64,000 bases of DNA. Origin: Eubacteriales bacterium (GTDB lineage: Bacteria; Bacillota; Clostridia; Acetivibrionales; JANLFN01). Below the pieces are notes generated by a model. That model saw only the letters and a list, made by a program, of their open reading frames with translations. It did not search any database and was not told where the DNA came from. A program made the translations under genes and the position numbers. Below are positions 25,548-35,869 of the stretch, piece after piece. The DNA lies in contig JANLFN010000006.1 in the NCBI GenBank assembly GCA_024655885.1, positions 1-64,000 of the forward strand, given 5' to 3'. Position 1 is the stretch's first letter, and each line of letters opens with the position of its first letter.

Positions 25548-26320
25548 AACTTCATCAACTCCCTTAATAAACTCTCATTTTTTTAAATATCTTCATTTTT
25601 CATAGTTTTTCGTTTTGCTCAGGTTGAGCCATCTCTTCGGATATTGCATAAAAGCTGATCGCTGTGTAGTTCCAGGCAGATAAAATAAAACCGCATGTGT
25701 TTTTAATATTTTGGCCATCAGGATTCCACATCAACTCCAAACAGCAAACCTCCCATGTCATCCGGCATCATTGTGCCTAATTCCTTCGTCCTGCTTATCC
25801 TGGAGGTGGAACGCCAATCATGCTCTTTAAATAATTTTATCATAGATTAATACGTTGCACTAGGTTCTTTTTTACTCAATGGGTGAGTTTACTCAATGGG
25901 ATCATGTCAAGTTGCTGCAGGACCAATATAATAAATATTTTCCCAACCATCTTTCCGATAAGAATTTATAGAATATACCCATTGTGCCGGACTGTTCTCA
26001 AGCACCGAAATAAAGAGTCAGTCTTACCATTTTTAACAATGCAATGTTATTCAGTTTCACTATGCTAAAGACCTTAAATACCCCTGCTACCTTCTCCAAC
26101 ATCTTGTTATCAGTAACCCCCACAAAGAACTTCATTTCAAAGTTCTCTCCCCTTCAAAAATTTATCTGCATTCTCGTTGAGGTTTTATAACCTTTTTCTA
26201 TATTGATAGATATATTCTACATTAGTAGCCATCTCATTACAATAAGGTGTTTTCTCCCCTCGTCCGCGGGAACATACCCATATCCCGCCAAAGACCCTCC
26301 ATCCCTTGCCACAAGCGGCC
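25548..26320. other. Gene-free stretch with decayed coding relics
   Basis: No intact gene was found. Two minus-strand fragments can be read: MKFFVGVTDNKMLEK at 26135-25998 with a GGGGAG site, and a 34-codon frame ending NSYRKDGWENIYYIGPAAT at 26011-25907. They are in different frames about the same point and look like one frameshifted, shortened gene, unidentified. A 13-bp direct repeat TTTACTCAATGGG occurs at 25871 and 25888. I see no promoter or terminator of note. Confidence 0.4.
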
Positions 26321-27748
26321 TCAATCACTGTGTTTTCTTTTGATGGAAACCACGCACTCAACGTGATACGTATGGGGAAACATATCCACGGGCTGTACTT
26401 CCACAGCCCTGAAGCCGTTCTCCACAAGGTAGCCCAGGTCCCGGGCAAGGGTGGATGGATTGCACGAGATGTACACAATCCTCTCAGGCGCCATGCTTAC
26501 CAGGGTTTTTAAAAGTCCTTCGTCGCAGCCCTTTCTCGGCGGGTCTACCACTACCACATCGGCGCGGACGCCTCTGGAGTGCATCTCCGGTATAACCTTC
26601 TCAGCTTCTCCCACAATAAATTCAACATTCTCCACTTGATTGAGCTTCTTATTTTTTACCGCATCCTCAACAGCGTCTTCTACAGACTCCACCCCATACA
26701 CTTTTTTTGCCCTGTCGGATAGAAACAGGGATATGGTGCCTATGCCGCAGTAGAGGTCGAATACGGTTTCATTACCTTTTAAATCCGCATACTCCAAAGC
26801 CTTTTCATATAATATCTCGGTTTGAACAGGGTTAACCTGAAAGAACGACAGCGGGGATATGGTAAACTTGAACCTGCCTATAAAATCGGTAATGGTATCG
26901 CTTCCGAATATTTTTATATTGGTTTCCCCGAGGATGATGTTGGTATTCTTTGTATTGACATTTAAAATAATACTTTTAACGGAAGGAACCCGGGATATCA
27001 GCATATTCACCAATTTTTCCTTTTGAGGAAGGTCTTTCCCGTTAATAACGATTACAACCATCACTTCCCCCGTTTTATAGCCCACCCTTGTCATTACATG
27101 CCTTACAAGGCCTTCCCTGCTGGTCTCGTCATATACGCTTACTCCGTTTTCCACAATATATTCCCTGACGATATTTCTCACCCTGTCGCTAACCTGATGC
27201 TGTATTGCACATGCCGGACTGGGAACAATGTCATGGGACCTGCTTGCATAGAAACCCAATGTGGGCTGGCCTTGGTACAGCCCTGCGGGAAACTGGGCTT
27301 TGTTCCTGTAGTAAAAAGCATTTTCCATCCCAAGGGTCTCATGAATTTGAACATCCTTCAATTTTCCAATTCTTTTTATGCTCTCTCTTACCAAATCGGT
27401 CTTGAAGCTCAGCTGTGCTTTATAGCTCATATGCTGAAGGTGGCAGCCCCCACACCTTGGAAAACTGCCGCAAAACGGCGGAACCCGGTGGGGTGACTGT
27501 TTTGTAATGCTTATAAGCTTTCCTACGGCATAGCTTTTGGCCTTTTTAATAATTTTTATTTCGACAGTCTCTCCGGGAATTGTTCCATCCACAAAAACGG
27601 CAAAGCTGCCTATACGGCCCACTCCCTGGCCTTCATGGGTCATCCCTGTAATTTCCAAAGTATAGATTTCATTCTTTTTTATCTCCATCGATGCGGTTCT
27701 ACTTCCCTCCATGCAGTTTATGTCCATATTTCTTCCCGAATTCTTCAT
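26321..27748 (-). CDS. rlmD: 23S rRNA (uracil-5-)-methyltransferase, RlmD/TrmA family
   Basis: About 455-475 residues. An N-terminal TRAM RNA-binding domain (GMTHEGQGVGRIGSFAVFV) precedes an Fe-S site, FCGSFPRCGGCHLQHM, and the methyltransferase domain: FDLYCGIGTISLFL (SAM binding), VVVDPPRKGCDEGL and VYISCNPSTLARDL with the catalytic cysteine. It makes 5-methyluridine in 23S rRNA (U1939 or U747 family; exact site unknown). The start is uncertain: ATGs at 27748, 27727 and 27688 are all in frame, the last giving the standard family N-terminus. A terminator-like hairpin sits just upstream. Confidence 0.92.
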   Translation of the reverse strand: MKNSGRNMDINCMEGSRTASMEIKKNEIYTLEITGMTHEGQGVGRIGSFAVFVDGTIPGETVEIKIIKKAKSYAVGKLISITKQSPHRVPPFCGSFPRCGGCHLQHMSYKAQLSFKTDLVRESIKRIGKLKDVQIHETLGMENAFYYRNKAQFPAGLYQGQPTLGFYASRSHDIVPSPACAIQHQVSDRVRNIVREYIVENGVSVYDETSREGLVRHVMTRVGYKTGEVMVVIVINGKDLPQKEKLVNMLISRVPSVKSIILNVNTKNTNIILGETNIKIFGSDTITDFIGRFKFTISPLSFFQVNPVQTEILYEKALEYADLKGNETVFDLYCGIGTISLFLSDRAKKVYGVESVEDAVEDAVKNKKLNQVENVEFIVGEAEKVIPEMHSRGVRADVVVVDPPRKGCDEGLLKTLVSMAPERIVYISCNPSTLARDLGYLVENGFRAVEVQPVDMFPHTYHVECVVSIKRKHSD

Positions 27749-27751
27749 ACA

Positions 27752-27782
27752 AAAAAAGAAGTCCCCTTTGGGACAAAAAACA
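27752..27782 (-). terminator. Hairpin with T-run immediately before rlmD
   Basis: On the minus strand GTCCC AAAG GGGAC is followed by TTCTTTTTTT, within 35 nt of the rlmD start. No minus-strand gene precedes it, so it may attenuate rlmD. The rest of 27783-28082 is AT-rich and shows no gene. Confidence 0.5.
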
Positions 27783-28082
27783 TATAGAGTGAATCAGTAT
27801 GCCATTACTGGAATTATTTAATCATTTTTCCTTAATTATACATTCAAGCTGTTCCCCGGCTGTTCTTTATCCCTAAAGTTATTTTATTCTCTTTCTTTCC
27901 TCAAATTCCTCCTTAATCCTTCTATTCTAAGGCACCAATTTTTATAAAGAGATAAGGTGTAAAAAGTTAATTTTATTTACCAAAAAGGATTTTTGAAAAT
28001 TGTGTAGAATTAATATTATCATTAAATGTTTACATATGTTGTATTATGCATCCAAAGCCAACATTAAAATGGGATTTTTAAT

Positions 28083-29048
28083 ATGAAACTAGCAGCCTAT
28101 AAATTGCATACAAATAACAGTAAAACTGAAAAAGGGAAAAGGAAAAAGGAAAAAAAATATTTTTCCATTGTACTGGTTCCTCACTCGTCGGGCAAGGTTT
28201 ATAAAATTTCGGGTTTGTACAGCAAGTGCCTGTTTTTTTGTGCGGTATGTGCCGCCGTTTTAATAAGCCTTACCGTGTTAACCGTACATACGCTCTTGGA
28301 AAACAGCAGACTCAAGTCCGACAACATGGTACTCACAAGCACCAGCAGCGAGCAAAACAGGCTGCTGAATCAAAAGTCCGAGGAAATCGGCCAATTAAAG
28401 GAAAAGCAGACAAACCTGAGCAGCAAAATCAATGATTTTACCGATATGTACAGAGAACTTGCCGAAAAATACATCAATAACAAGAGCGACGGTGTAAAAA
28501 CCAGTAGAGCGGGAGAACGAAACGACCGTACATTTGTGAGGGATATTAACGAACTGAAGGCCCTGCTAAATGAGCTGGACGAGTTAAACGGCTCTGGCAG
28601 CAGTGTTTCGGGCGATATGACCGAAACGGAAAATACACTGAAAGAATTCATGGATACGGTACCTACCCTTTTTCCCACTCCGGGAAAAATCAGCTCGGGT
28701 TTCGGAGAGAGGACGGATCCCTTCCGATTCAACTCCAGGTTCCATACCGGAATCGATATTGCCGCTCCCCAAGGCCAGGAAATAAGGGCATCGGCGAAAG
28801 GCACAGTGACTCTGGCTTCCCGTACCAGTGTATACGGTAATACGGTGATCATTGACCACGGTCACGGTATAACAACCATGTACGGTCATGCTTCCAGGTT
28901 ATTGGTCAAAAAGGGGCAGAAAGTGAACAAGAGTGACGTTATCGCCAAGGTGGGCAGCAGCGGGCGCAGCACCGGGTCGCACTTACATTTCGAAGTCCGT
29001 ATAAACGGCACACCCACAGACCCGCTCAAATATGTGAGCAACAAATAA
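28083..29048 (+). CDS. M23-family peptidoglycan endopeptidase, membrane-anchored
   Basis: 321 residues. A basic N-terminus (KGKRKKEKK) and one transmembrane segment (about 48-70) anchor it with the bulk outside the cell. A coiled coil (about 75-145) follows, then an M23/LytM domain at about 205-318: FHTGIDIAAPQG, VIIDHGHGITTMYGHAS and GSHLHFEVRING supply the zinc ligands H, D and HxH. It should cleave peptidoglycan cross-bridges, with coiled-coil control as in EnvC-like or SpoIIQ-like proteins. It is followed by bactofilin, a known partner of M23 enzymes. Confidence 0.93.
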   Translation: MKLAAYKLHTNNSKTEKGKRKKEKKYFSIVLVPHSSGKVYKISGLYSKCLFFCAVCAAVLISLTVLTVHTLLENSRLKSDNMVLTSTSSEQNRLLNQKSEEIGQLKEKQTNLSSKINDFTDMYRELAEKYINNKSDGVKTSRAGERNDRTFVRDINELKALLNELDELNGSGSSVSGDMTETENTLKEFMDTVPTLFPTPGKISSGFGERTDPFRFNSRFHTGIDIAAPQGQEIRASAKGTVTLASRTSVYGNTVIIDHGHGITTMYGHASRLLVKKGQKVNKSDVIAKVGSSGRSTGSHLHFEVRINGTPTDPLKYVSNK

Positions 29049-29201
29049 GCTTTCATATACCGCATGCACAGGTAAAAACAAGGACTTAAAGCTTTCCATA
29101 CGGCTTTTAACCGTCTATAGAGTGCTTGAATCCCTTGTTAAGGATAACTGTAACCAAATATTGATATTGATGCAAATACAAATTTGAAAAGGGGGCATCC
29201 T

Positions 29202-29672
29202 ATGTTTAAAAAGAAGGATATAATGGGTCCGGAGGTTTTTGATACGCTGGTGGGAGTGAATACGGTCTTTGACGGCAACATTGAATCAGACGGTACCATT
29301 CGGGTCGATGGAAAAGTAAACGGAGACTTAAGGGTTAAAGGAGATGTATATATCGGGAACAACGCAGAAATTAAAGGGAACATTTTTGCCAAAAATGTCC
29401 ACCTTTCCGGAATCTTAGAAGGGAATATCTACTCGGAAGGCCTTTTGAAACTGTCAGCAACGGGAAAGCTTTACGGAGACATCCAGATACACAGCTTTGT
29501 AGCGGATGAAGGGGGCATATTCCATGGAAAATGCAGCATGATAGACGCTCCTGTCCCGGAACCCTCCGTCAAAAAAGCGGTACCCCCAAAAAACTATAAT
29601 GGTAGGGATTATAAAAAGAGTTCGGTTCTGGAACAGGTAGATGATGAAAAGGAAGAAGCTTCAGAAGCTTAA
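29202..29672 (+). CDS. Bactofilin (polymer-forming cytoskeletal protein)
   Basis: 156 residues. The central beta-helix repeats are clear: VNTVFDGNIESDGTIRVDG, KVNGDLRVKGDVYIG, AEIKGNIFAKNVHLSG and LEGNIYSEGLLKL, each about 17-19 residues. Bactofilins form filaments at the membrane and position cell-wall enzymes; the M23 peptidase gene immediately upstream is the classic partner. I use ATG 29202, which follows AAGGGGG, not the TTG at 29184. The C-terminus is charged and disordered. Confidence 0.92.
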   Translation: MFKKKDIMGPEVFDTLVGVNTVFDGNIESDGTIRVDGKVNGDLRVKGDVYIGNNAEIKGNIFAKNVHLSGILEGNIYSEGLLKLSATGKLYGDIQIHSFVADEGGIFHGKCSMIDAPVPEPSVKKAVPPKNYNGRDYKKSSVLEQVDDEKEEASEA

Positions 29673-29683
29673 ATGAAAATGAT

Positions 29684-29713
29684 CCATGACGGAGATCCCG
29701 TTCCGCCATTTTT
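29684..29713 (+). terminator. Terminator after bactofilin
   Basis: ATGACGGA pairs with TCCGCCAT (one mismatch) and a T-run follows. It separates bactofilin from the convergent yunB. Confidence 0.6.
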
Positions 29714-29720
29714 AAATTCC

Positions 29721-30380
29721 TTATACACCTTTATCCTGGACATCCGTGGGGGCATTACCCACAAAAACCGTTTCGGCAAAGGGGATATCGGATATAACTT
29801 CTATTTTCCTTTCATTTAAAGGAATTAAAATCTTAAATGTGGTTTTTACCTGCAAATATATTGTATGCTTTATCCGGCCGGTACCTGTACCCGAAAGCTG
29901 AGATTTGAACCGGGCTTCCACTCCCCCGCAAAGCGACACTTTTATGGGCAAAGAGCCTTTTAATGCCGGTCTTTCAAGCAGTATGCCCAATGGAACCTCA
30001 ATGGTTTCATTCCCCAGGTCTAAAAAACGGTTTCGGATTTTATCGGCGATTGTGGAGGAAAGTCCGTCCAGTGCAACCATATTCGTTTGAATGGAAGTTA
30101 TTTCACCTTTTTCGTCCTTTTTCAAAAAAGAAAAGTCTTCATACACGTTTTGGCCTTTAAATTCTTCATACACCGTTTTCCGGGACACATCCTCAGCGAA
30201 AGCGCCTGTCCTGGATTCCACATTCTCCAAAAGGCGAGGTATAAAAAATACTTGGGCATAATAAAGCAGCGCAGTGAGTATAATCAGAACGGCAAAGAGG
30301 CATGAGTAAACTTTCAGCCTCTTAATGTTTCTCTTTTTTACATACCAAAGGCGATGATACAAAAGAGTATTCCTAATCAT
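29721..30380 (-). CDS. yunB: Sporulation protein YunB
   Basis: 219 residues with one N-terminal transmembrane segment (about 24-45) followed by an extracytoplasmic domain: NMVALDGLSSTIADKIR, IEVPLGILLERPALKGSLP, TIYLQVKTTFKILIPL and DIPFAETVFVGNAPTDV. This matches YunB, a sigma-E-controlled protein of Bacillus and Clostridium needed for normal sporulation or spore morphology. The ATG at 30380 follows GAGAGGGGG. It converges on bactofilin and is evidence that the host is an endospore former or descends from one. Confidence 0.9.
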   Translation of the reverse strand: MIRNTLLYHRLWYVKKRNIKRLKVYSCLFAVLIILTALLYYAQVFFIPRLLENVESRTGAFAEDVSRKTVYEEFKGQNVYEDFSFLKKDEKGEITSIQTNMVALDGLSSTIADKIRNRFLDLGNETIEVPLGILLERPALKGSLPIKVSLCGGVEARFKSQLSGTGTGRIKHTIYLQVKTTFKILIPLNERKIEVISDIPFAETVFVGNAPTDVQDKGV

Positions 30381-30899
30381 AAAACCCCCTCTCTCATTGT
30401 ATGGAACAGTGGAATTTATGGTGCATGTTTTGACTATATGTTTTGAAATTATTTCAAAATCCTATACCCTCATAAGACGGTTTCCAAATAGGTGCATGCA
30501 TCCTCTAAGGCCTTATGATTTCTCTCCTTGGCAAGAACAAGTTTAAGCCGTGTGGAATTTTCAAATTCAGGTTGGCATTGGTGCTCTTCGGTCTCAACAG
30601 CATATTCCGTCCAGCATCAAACTCCCTGCCGGTATGCAGAAAACATCAAGGGAACTTATCCTGTGAAGGAACGTCAGTATACGGTATAGAAACAGCCGGA
30701 TTTCCTGGGGATGAGGGAGGATCCATGGATTTTTTGCTAAACACTGGGACCACTTTATGTTATAATAAACCTACGAACCATATTTACAAACAAAAATGCA
30801 GGTTTATTGAAACACGCTTTACGGAAAATGTGGAATTAAGGAAAACGCTATTTTCCTGCGTGTTATAATAAGCCTAATAATCGTAACAAGGAGGAAAAC
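30381..30899. other. Gene-free region upstream of the PBP1A gene
   Basis: About 520 bp between divergent yunB and the PBP1A gene. Two TGTTATAATAA-like -10 elements occur near 30760 and 30863, candidates for PBP1A promoters. One plus frame (30515-30868) is open but has no plausible protein features. Nothing else seen. Confidence 0.45.
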
Positions 30900-33494
30900 A
30901 TGAATCCTAAAGCAAAAGCTTCAGGGGGAAGCAGCCCCAAGAAAAAAAAGCAGCGCTCCCCTAGGGCGGAATTCATCATTACAGTGTTGAAAATCCTTGC
31001 CGTTTTCTTCATAGTGATCACTTGTGCTGCTGCGGGTATTCTAGGAGGGGCAATATACGGGTACATAAAGACAACTCCTCCTTTAACCGATGAGCAGCTC
31101 CAGATAAAGAACTTTACCACCGTTGTATACGACTCCAAAGGGAATGAGATTACACAACTGGACGGAAGCGAAAACAGGGTATGGGTCTATGACAAGGATA
31201 TCCCCCAGAACCTCAAGGATGCTTTTGTAGCCCTTGAAGATGAACGTTTTTATGAACATAATGGAATCGACCCGAAGAGAATCATCAGTGTTACCTTAAG
31301 CCTTATAAGACACGGCAAGGTCCAGGGCGGAGCAAGCACCATAACTCAGCAGGTTGTAAAAAATCTGACAAATGAAAAACAGATAACGCTGCAGCGAAAG
31401 GTGCAGGAGCAGTGGAGGGCCTTGCAGCTTGAAAACAAGCTGGAAAAATGGCAGATCCTTGAGCTGTACATGAACCTCATCTACATGGGGTATAATTGCT
31501 ATGGGGTCCAGACTGCTTCCAAGCTCTACTTCGACAAAGACGTGAAAGACCTGGATCTTGCGGAATGCGCCAGTCTTGCAGGTATAACCAATGGTCCCGC
31601 TCTTTATGACCCGTTCACAGAGAAGGGAAGGGAGAACAATAAGAAACGTCAGGCGGCTTGCCTTAAGCTGATGCTGGAGCAGCATTACATCACCCAGGAG
31701 GAATACGACCAGGCGATAAATGAAGAGTTGAAATTTAAGCAGGGCAACATTTCAGAACTGAATAAGGCAAGCAGCCAGTCCTATTTCGTCGATCAGGTGG
31801 TACTTGAAGTGAAGAAAGACCTGAAAGAAAAATACAACATGACGGACCAGATTGCATTAAAATCCATATACAACAACGGCTATAAGATTTACACCACCAT
31901 GGACAGCGATGTTCAAAAAGCCATGGACGACACCTTCAAGGATGAAAAGCTTTTTCCCAAGGCGAATATCAATGCAATCATCGCAGGCAATAAAGGCGCA
32001 TACAAGCAAAGCGAAATCGAAGGGTTTAAAAAAGTTATAAATTCCGAACACCCCCAGGCCGCCATGGTAATTATCGATCCGAAAACAGGACAGGTCAAGG
32101 CCCTGTACGGCGGATTCGGAGAGAAAAAGGGGAGCGGATTGAACAGGGCAACCCAGATCAGCAGGCAGGTGGGCTCCAGCATGAAACCCCTGGCCGTATA
32201 TGGCCCTGCAATAGACCAGAGGCTTATAACCCCTGCAACCATTGTGGATGACGCACCCGTGCACCTGGATGCCCAGCACCCGGATTTACTGTATCCCCAA
32301 AACTTTACAAGAACATATAACGGCCTTACCGACATCCGCGACGCCATTGCCAATTCTGTAAATGTTGTGGCGGCAAAGGTTTACCTGATGAATCCCGACC
32401 TGCCCTATTCTTATCTCAGTAAGGTGGGGATTGACAGGGAAAATGAGCGCAGCGTTTCCTTTGCACTGGGAGGACTCCAGGTGGGCCTGAGTCCCTACAG
32501 AATGACTGCCGCCTATGTCCCCTTCGCCAATAGGGGCATGTTTACCGAACCTTACACTTATACAAAAGTGGTGGATAAAGACAACAATGTCATATTGGAA
32601 AAGAAGGTGAGCCCCACCATCGTATACAGTGAGGCCGCGGCGTACGTAATGACCGATATGCTCAAAAGCGTTTGCACCTACGGGACCGCCTACCCCAACG
32701 GCATAATAAAAAATTCAAAGGGCGAAGTCATTCCCACCGCGGGGAAAACCGGCACCACAAGCTCAGATAAGGACAGATGGTTTGTGGGCTATTCGCCCTA
32801 TTATGTCTCAGCCGTGTGGTACGGTTATGACACCCCCGTCCCCCTGGATGGGCTGACAAGCAATCCGTCGCTGAAGCTGTGGCACGAGGTCATGCAAAAA
32901 ATACATAAGGACCTGCCTCCTGTTGATTTCCAGCAACCGTCGGATATTGTGAGAAAATCCGTCTGCATATACTCAGGTAAGATTCCTACGGACCTGTGCA
33001 GCCAGGACCCGAGAAATGCAAGCAGGAGCAGTATAAGGTATAATGAGGTGTTTATCAAGGGCACCGAACCGAAGGATACCGAAACATGCGATGTCCACGT
33101 TGCAGCCAAAGTAGACATTTCCAGCAAGGATGCCTACGGCAGGAATCTCCTTGCCGGTCCCTATTGTCCGCTTTCCCTGATAGAAGAACGTGTATTCATA
33201 CAGCGCCGAGAGGAATACAAACCGCAAAGACCCGGAGACCCATACCCCCTTGACTGGATATACGAGCTTCCGGGAGGGGAATACTGCAATGTTCACGGAG
33301 TCCCGGCCACGGGCGCTTCAGGTGCTGCGGATACCGGAGGCCCCGCCAATACCCCCACACCTTTTGAAACGACACAGACCCTGGACGGCACAAATAGTAC
33401 CGATACAACAGGCGAAACAAAACCGCCGGATGGAGGCACTGAAAATCCGAACGGCGCCACAACTCCGGAAGCATCCCAGCCCAATGGGAATTGA
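30900..33494 (+). CDS. Class A penicillin-binding protein (PBP1A type)
   Basis: 864 residues. A basic cytoplasmic tail and one transmembrane segment (about 27-50) lead to a GT51 glycosyltransferase domain (VALEDERFYEHNGIDPKRI, GGASTITQQVVKNL). The transpeptidase domain has SxxK in QVGSSMKPLAVYGPAI, SxN in ANSVNVVA and KTG in AGKTGTTSSDKDRW. It polymerises and cross-links peptidoglycan outside the membrane. The last 60 residues are Pro/Thr/Gly-rich and disordered. The ATG follows AAGGAGG. It converges on the PBP2 gene, with a strong terminator between. Confidence 0.95.
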   Translation: MNPKAKASGGSSPKKKKQRSPRAEFIITVLKILAVFFIVITCAAAGILGGAIYGYIKTTPPLTDEQLQIKNFTTVVYDSKGNEITQLDGSENRVWVYDKDIPQNLKDAFVALEDERFYEHNGIDPKRIISVTLSLIRHGKVQGGASTITQQVVKNLTNEKQITLQRKVQEQWRALQLENKLEKWQILELYMNLIYMGYNCYGVQTASKLYFDKDVKDLDLAECASLAGITNGPALYDPFTEKGRENNKKRQAACLKLMLEQHYITQEEYDQAINEELKFKQGNISELNKASSQSYFVDQVVLEVKKDLKEKYNMTDQIALKSIYNNGYKIYTTMDSDVQKAMDDTFKDEKLFPKANINAIIAGNKGAYKQSEIEGFKKVINSEHPQAAMVIIDPKTGQVKALYGGFGEKKGSGLNRATQISRQVGSSMKPLAVYGPAIDQRLITPATIVDDAPVHLDAQHPDLLYPQNFTRTYNGLTDIRDAIANSVNVVAAKVYLMNPDLPYSYLSKVGIDRENERSVSFALGGLQVGLSPYRMTAAYVPFANRGMFTEPYTYTKVVDKDNNVILEKKVSPTIVYSEAAAYVMTDMLKSVCTYGTAYPNGIIKNSKGEVIPTAGKTGTTSSDKDRWFVGYSPYYVSAVWYGYDTPVPLDGLTSNPSLKLWHEVMQKIHKDLPPVDFQQPSDIVRKSVCIYSGKIPTDLCSQDPRNASRSSIRYNEVFIKGTEPKDTETCDVHVAAKVDISSKDAYGRNLLAGPYCPLSLIEERVFIQRREEYKPQRPGDPYPLDWIYELPGGEYCNVHGVPATGASGAADTGGPANTPTPFETTQTLDGTNSTDTTGETKPPDGGTENPNGATTPEASQPNGN

Positions 33495-33504
33495 CACAGA
33501 TAGT

Positions 33505-33532
33505 AAAGCACCTGAAAAATCAGGTGCTTTTT
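33505..33532 (+). terminator. Terminator after PBP1A gene
   Basis: AAAGCACCTG pairs with CAGGTGCTTT and is followed by TTTTT; a strong intrinsic terminator. Confidence 0.9.
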
Positions 33533-33582
33533 ACTTAAGGGCAGATTTCTATGTTTGCCTATGTTTTCTTCCCACTGTTCAA

Positions 33583-35715
33583 TCACCGCGTGAATACCGC
33601 CTCATCCGGTTTTACGGTGTCCTCGGTGCCGCCGGTGCCATTCAACCCGAAGTACTCCGCCATAATGTCCTTTGCAACCGGTGCGGCCAGATAGCCGAAA
33701 ACACCTCTTTCAATTACAACCGCTATGGCGATCTTAGGGTCATTGGCCGGGGCGTAGCAGATAAAAACCCCATTATTGGAGTGATGGATATCTCCCGTTT
33801 CCGCAGTACCGGTTTTACCGGCCACCTGGAACGGAAAATCGTGGAAGACGCTGACCGCCGTACCGTCTTCCGCATTCGTAACCGCGACCATTCCTTTCTT
33901 TACGGCATCTATGGTCTCCTTTTTAATAGGCACCTGTTCATATTGGGGTTTTTCTTCCCTCACTACAGAGCCGTCCGAGCTGCTTATAACCCTTTTTATT
34001 AAATGAGGCTTGAAGCGCTTGCCGCCGTTGGCAAGGGTACTTACATAATTCGCCATCTCAATGGGGGTAAAAGCGTTATACAGCTGACCTATGGCCGCCT
34101 GGGCCGTATCCGCCCTTCTCCACTCATCGTTGTACACCTTCTTTTTATATTCCTTACCCGCCAGAATGCCCTTGGCTTCATTGGGGATGTCTATACCGGT
34201 CACATCACCCAATCCGAAATATCTTGCCCATTTGTCTATATTGTCAATCCCCATCATGACACCCAGCTTGTGGAAATATATGTTGCAGGAGGTGGCCAGC
34301 GCCCTGTCCAGTTTCAGGTCGCCATGTGCAGGCTGGCCGTTCCTGTATTCCATGCAGGTAAACCTCATGCCGTCTACATCATATACACCGGGGTCGTTGA
34401 TAATGGTGTCCGGGGTGATATAGCCCTCTTCAAGTCCCGCAATACCCACAAGGGGTTTAAAGGTGGAGCCGGGAGCATACCTGCCGGATATGGCCCTGTT
34501 AAAAGCCGGCTTGCCTTCATTATTAGGATCAAAAAGCTCTGTTATGATTTTCTGGGCTTCCTTGTTATCCGCACCCTCCAGGAAAACCGAGGGGTCGTAG
34601 CTGGGATAGTTGCCCAGGACTAAAACCTCGCCGTTGTTTACATCCATGGCCACAACTGATCCTGCCACGGCATCCCCCATGTTGTTTTTAACGTTGGCCG
34701 CCCCCTGCTTGTTTCTTATCATTTCAATATTTTTTTTAAGGGAATCCATGGCCACTTTCTGCAGCTTCAAATCCAGGGTGAGAACAACATCATTGCCGGG
34801 CTGGGCAGGCTTTTGGTCTATCTCCTCCGTCAGTCTTCCCCCGGTGTCCACTTCAATCCTCTTCTGCCCGTCCTTTCCCTTAAGGTCCTGCTCTGCTTGC
34901 AGCTCGATACCCGACTTCCCTATAATGTCATTCATCTCATATCCGCTGTCTTTCAGGCGCTCATACTCACTCTGGTCCAGCCCTCTGACATAACCTACCA
35001 CATGGGCGGTGGTTTCCGCATCGATATATTTTCTTTTGGGCTCCACATCCGTCGTCACTCCGGGGAACTCGTTGTGGCGTTCCTCCACTTCGGCCACAGT
35101 CTCTTCGCTTACATCGCTGGCAAGTACGATGGGGCTGGTGGAACTGTAACCCCTTATCAGGGTTTCATACCTCATGGTCATAATTTTATACGCTTCTTCG
35201 TCGGTATACTTGTTGTCGATTTTAAATTTCACCGTTCTCAAATACCTGAAAACCTCTTCTGGGGTATTCATCAGTTCAACATCTTTCGCCTTGACGGCCA
35301 TCTCTTTTTTCCACTTGTCCAGCTTGCTCTCGGACTGGTTTACAGCCGATCCGAAAGCAAAGGGATTTATGGTCAGGTACTTGCTCAGGCTCTTATAATA
35401 GGTGTCGTTATTTTTCTCAAATATGTTGACCAGCCTTAAAAGCATTTCATTGAGTGAAGCCGTATCCGTTTTGGTCTTAATCATCTGGACGACAAAACCC
35501 AAACGGTTGACTGCAATAGGTATCCCATTTCTGTCTACAATATTCCCCCTGGGTGCAACAATCTGGACATTATTTAAAAGTCTGCGCTGGGATTGGGTGT
35601 CATAGTATTCACCTTTGACAATCTGCAAATTAACCAGCTGCCCGGTGATGACCACTCCCATCAGCACCAGAAAAGCCCCAAACATGAAAAACCGGTCCTT
35701 TAATCTTTCCTTCAT
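33583..35715 (-). CDS. mrdA: Class B penicillin-binding protein 2 (MrdA type)
   Basis: 710 residues. One N-terminal transmembrane helix (about 9-28), a dimerisation domain with LLNNVQIVAPRGNIVDRNG, and a transpeptidase domain with SxxK in YAPGSTFKPLVGIAG, SxN in ATSCNIYFHKLG and KTG in VAGKTGTAETG. It cross-links peptidoglycan during elongation as the partner of RodA; length and N-terminus fit MrdA/SpoVD-like proteins. No PASTA domains, which argues against SpoVD. I use the ATG at 35715 after GGTGG. It is not beside rodA here. Confidence 0.93.
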   Translation of the reverse strand: MKERLKDRFFMFGAFLVLMGVVITGQLVNLQIVKGEYYDTQSQRRLLNNVQIVAPRGNIVDRNGIPIAVNRLGFVVQMIKTKTDTASLNEMLLRLVNIFEKNNDTYYKSLSKYLTINPFAFGSAVNQSESKLDKWKKEMAVKAKDVELMNTPEEVFRYLRTVKFKIDNKYTDEEAYKIMTMRYETLIRGYSSTSPIVLASDVSEETVAEVEERHNEFPGVTTDVEPKRKYIDAETTAHVVGYVRGLDQSEYERLKDSGYEMNDIIGKSGIELQAEQDLKGKDGQKRIEVDTGGRLTEEIDQKPAQPGNDVVLTLDLKLQKVAMDSLKKNIEMIRNKQGAANVKNNMGDAVAGSVVAMDVNNGEVLVLGNYPSYDPSVFLEGADNKEAQKIITELFDPNNEGKPAFNRAISGRYAPGSTFKPLVGIAGLEEGYITPDTIINDPGVYDVDGMRFTCMEYRNGQPAHGDLKLDRALATSCNIYFHKLGVMMGIDNIDKWARYFGLGDVTGIDIPNEAKGILAGKEYKKKVYNDEWRRADTAQAAIGQLYNAFTPIEMANYVSTLANGGKRFKPHLIKRVISSSDGSVVREEKPQYEQVPIKKETIDAVKKGMVAVTNAEDGTAVSVFHDFPFQVAGKTGTAETGDIHHSNNGVFICYAPANDPKIAIAVVIERGVFGYLAAPVAKDIMAEYFGLNGTGGTEDTVKPDEAVFTR

Positions 35716-35869
35716 CAGCAATCCACCTTACAGGTTTACGAGTATTCGCTAAAAGTCAGCATTTGTGCTGTCTTAAAACAAGTATAAACCATGTAAATTG
35801 ACATTTCAATGTAATATGCACACTTTTTCTTGGGAATAAGCCGCATAAAAATATAAAATTTGTTCACTT

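Noticed and set aside
25883-26068. 61-residue plus-strand frame in the gap
   Set aside because: No ribosome site and opposite decayed minus-strand codons.
30515-30868. 117-residue plus-strand frame upstream of the PBP1A gene
   Set aside because: Low-complexity, no ribosome site, mixed hydrophobic/basic composition and it includes candidate promoter -10 elements.
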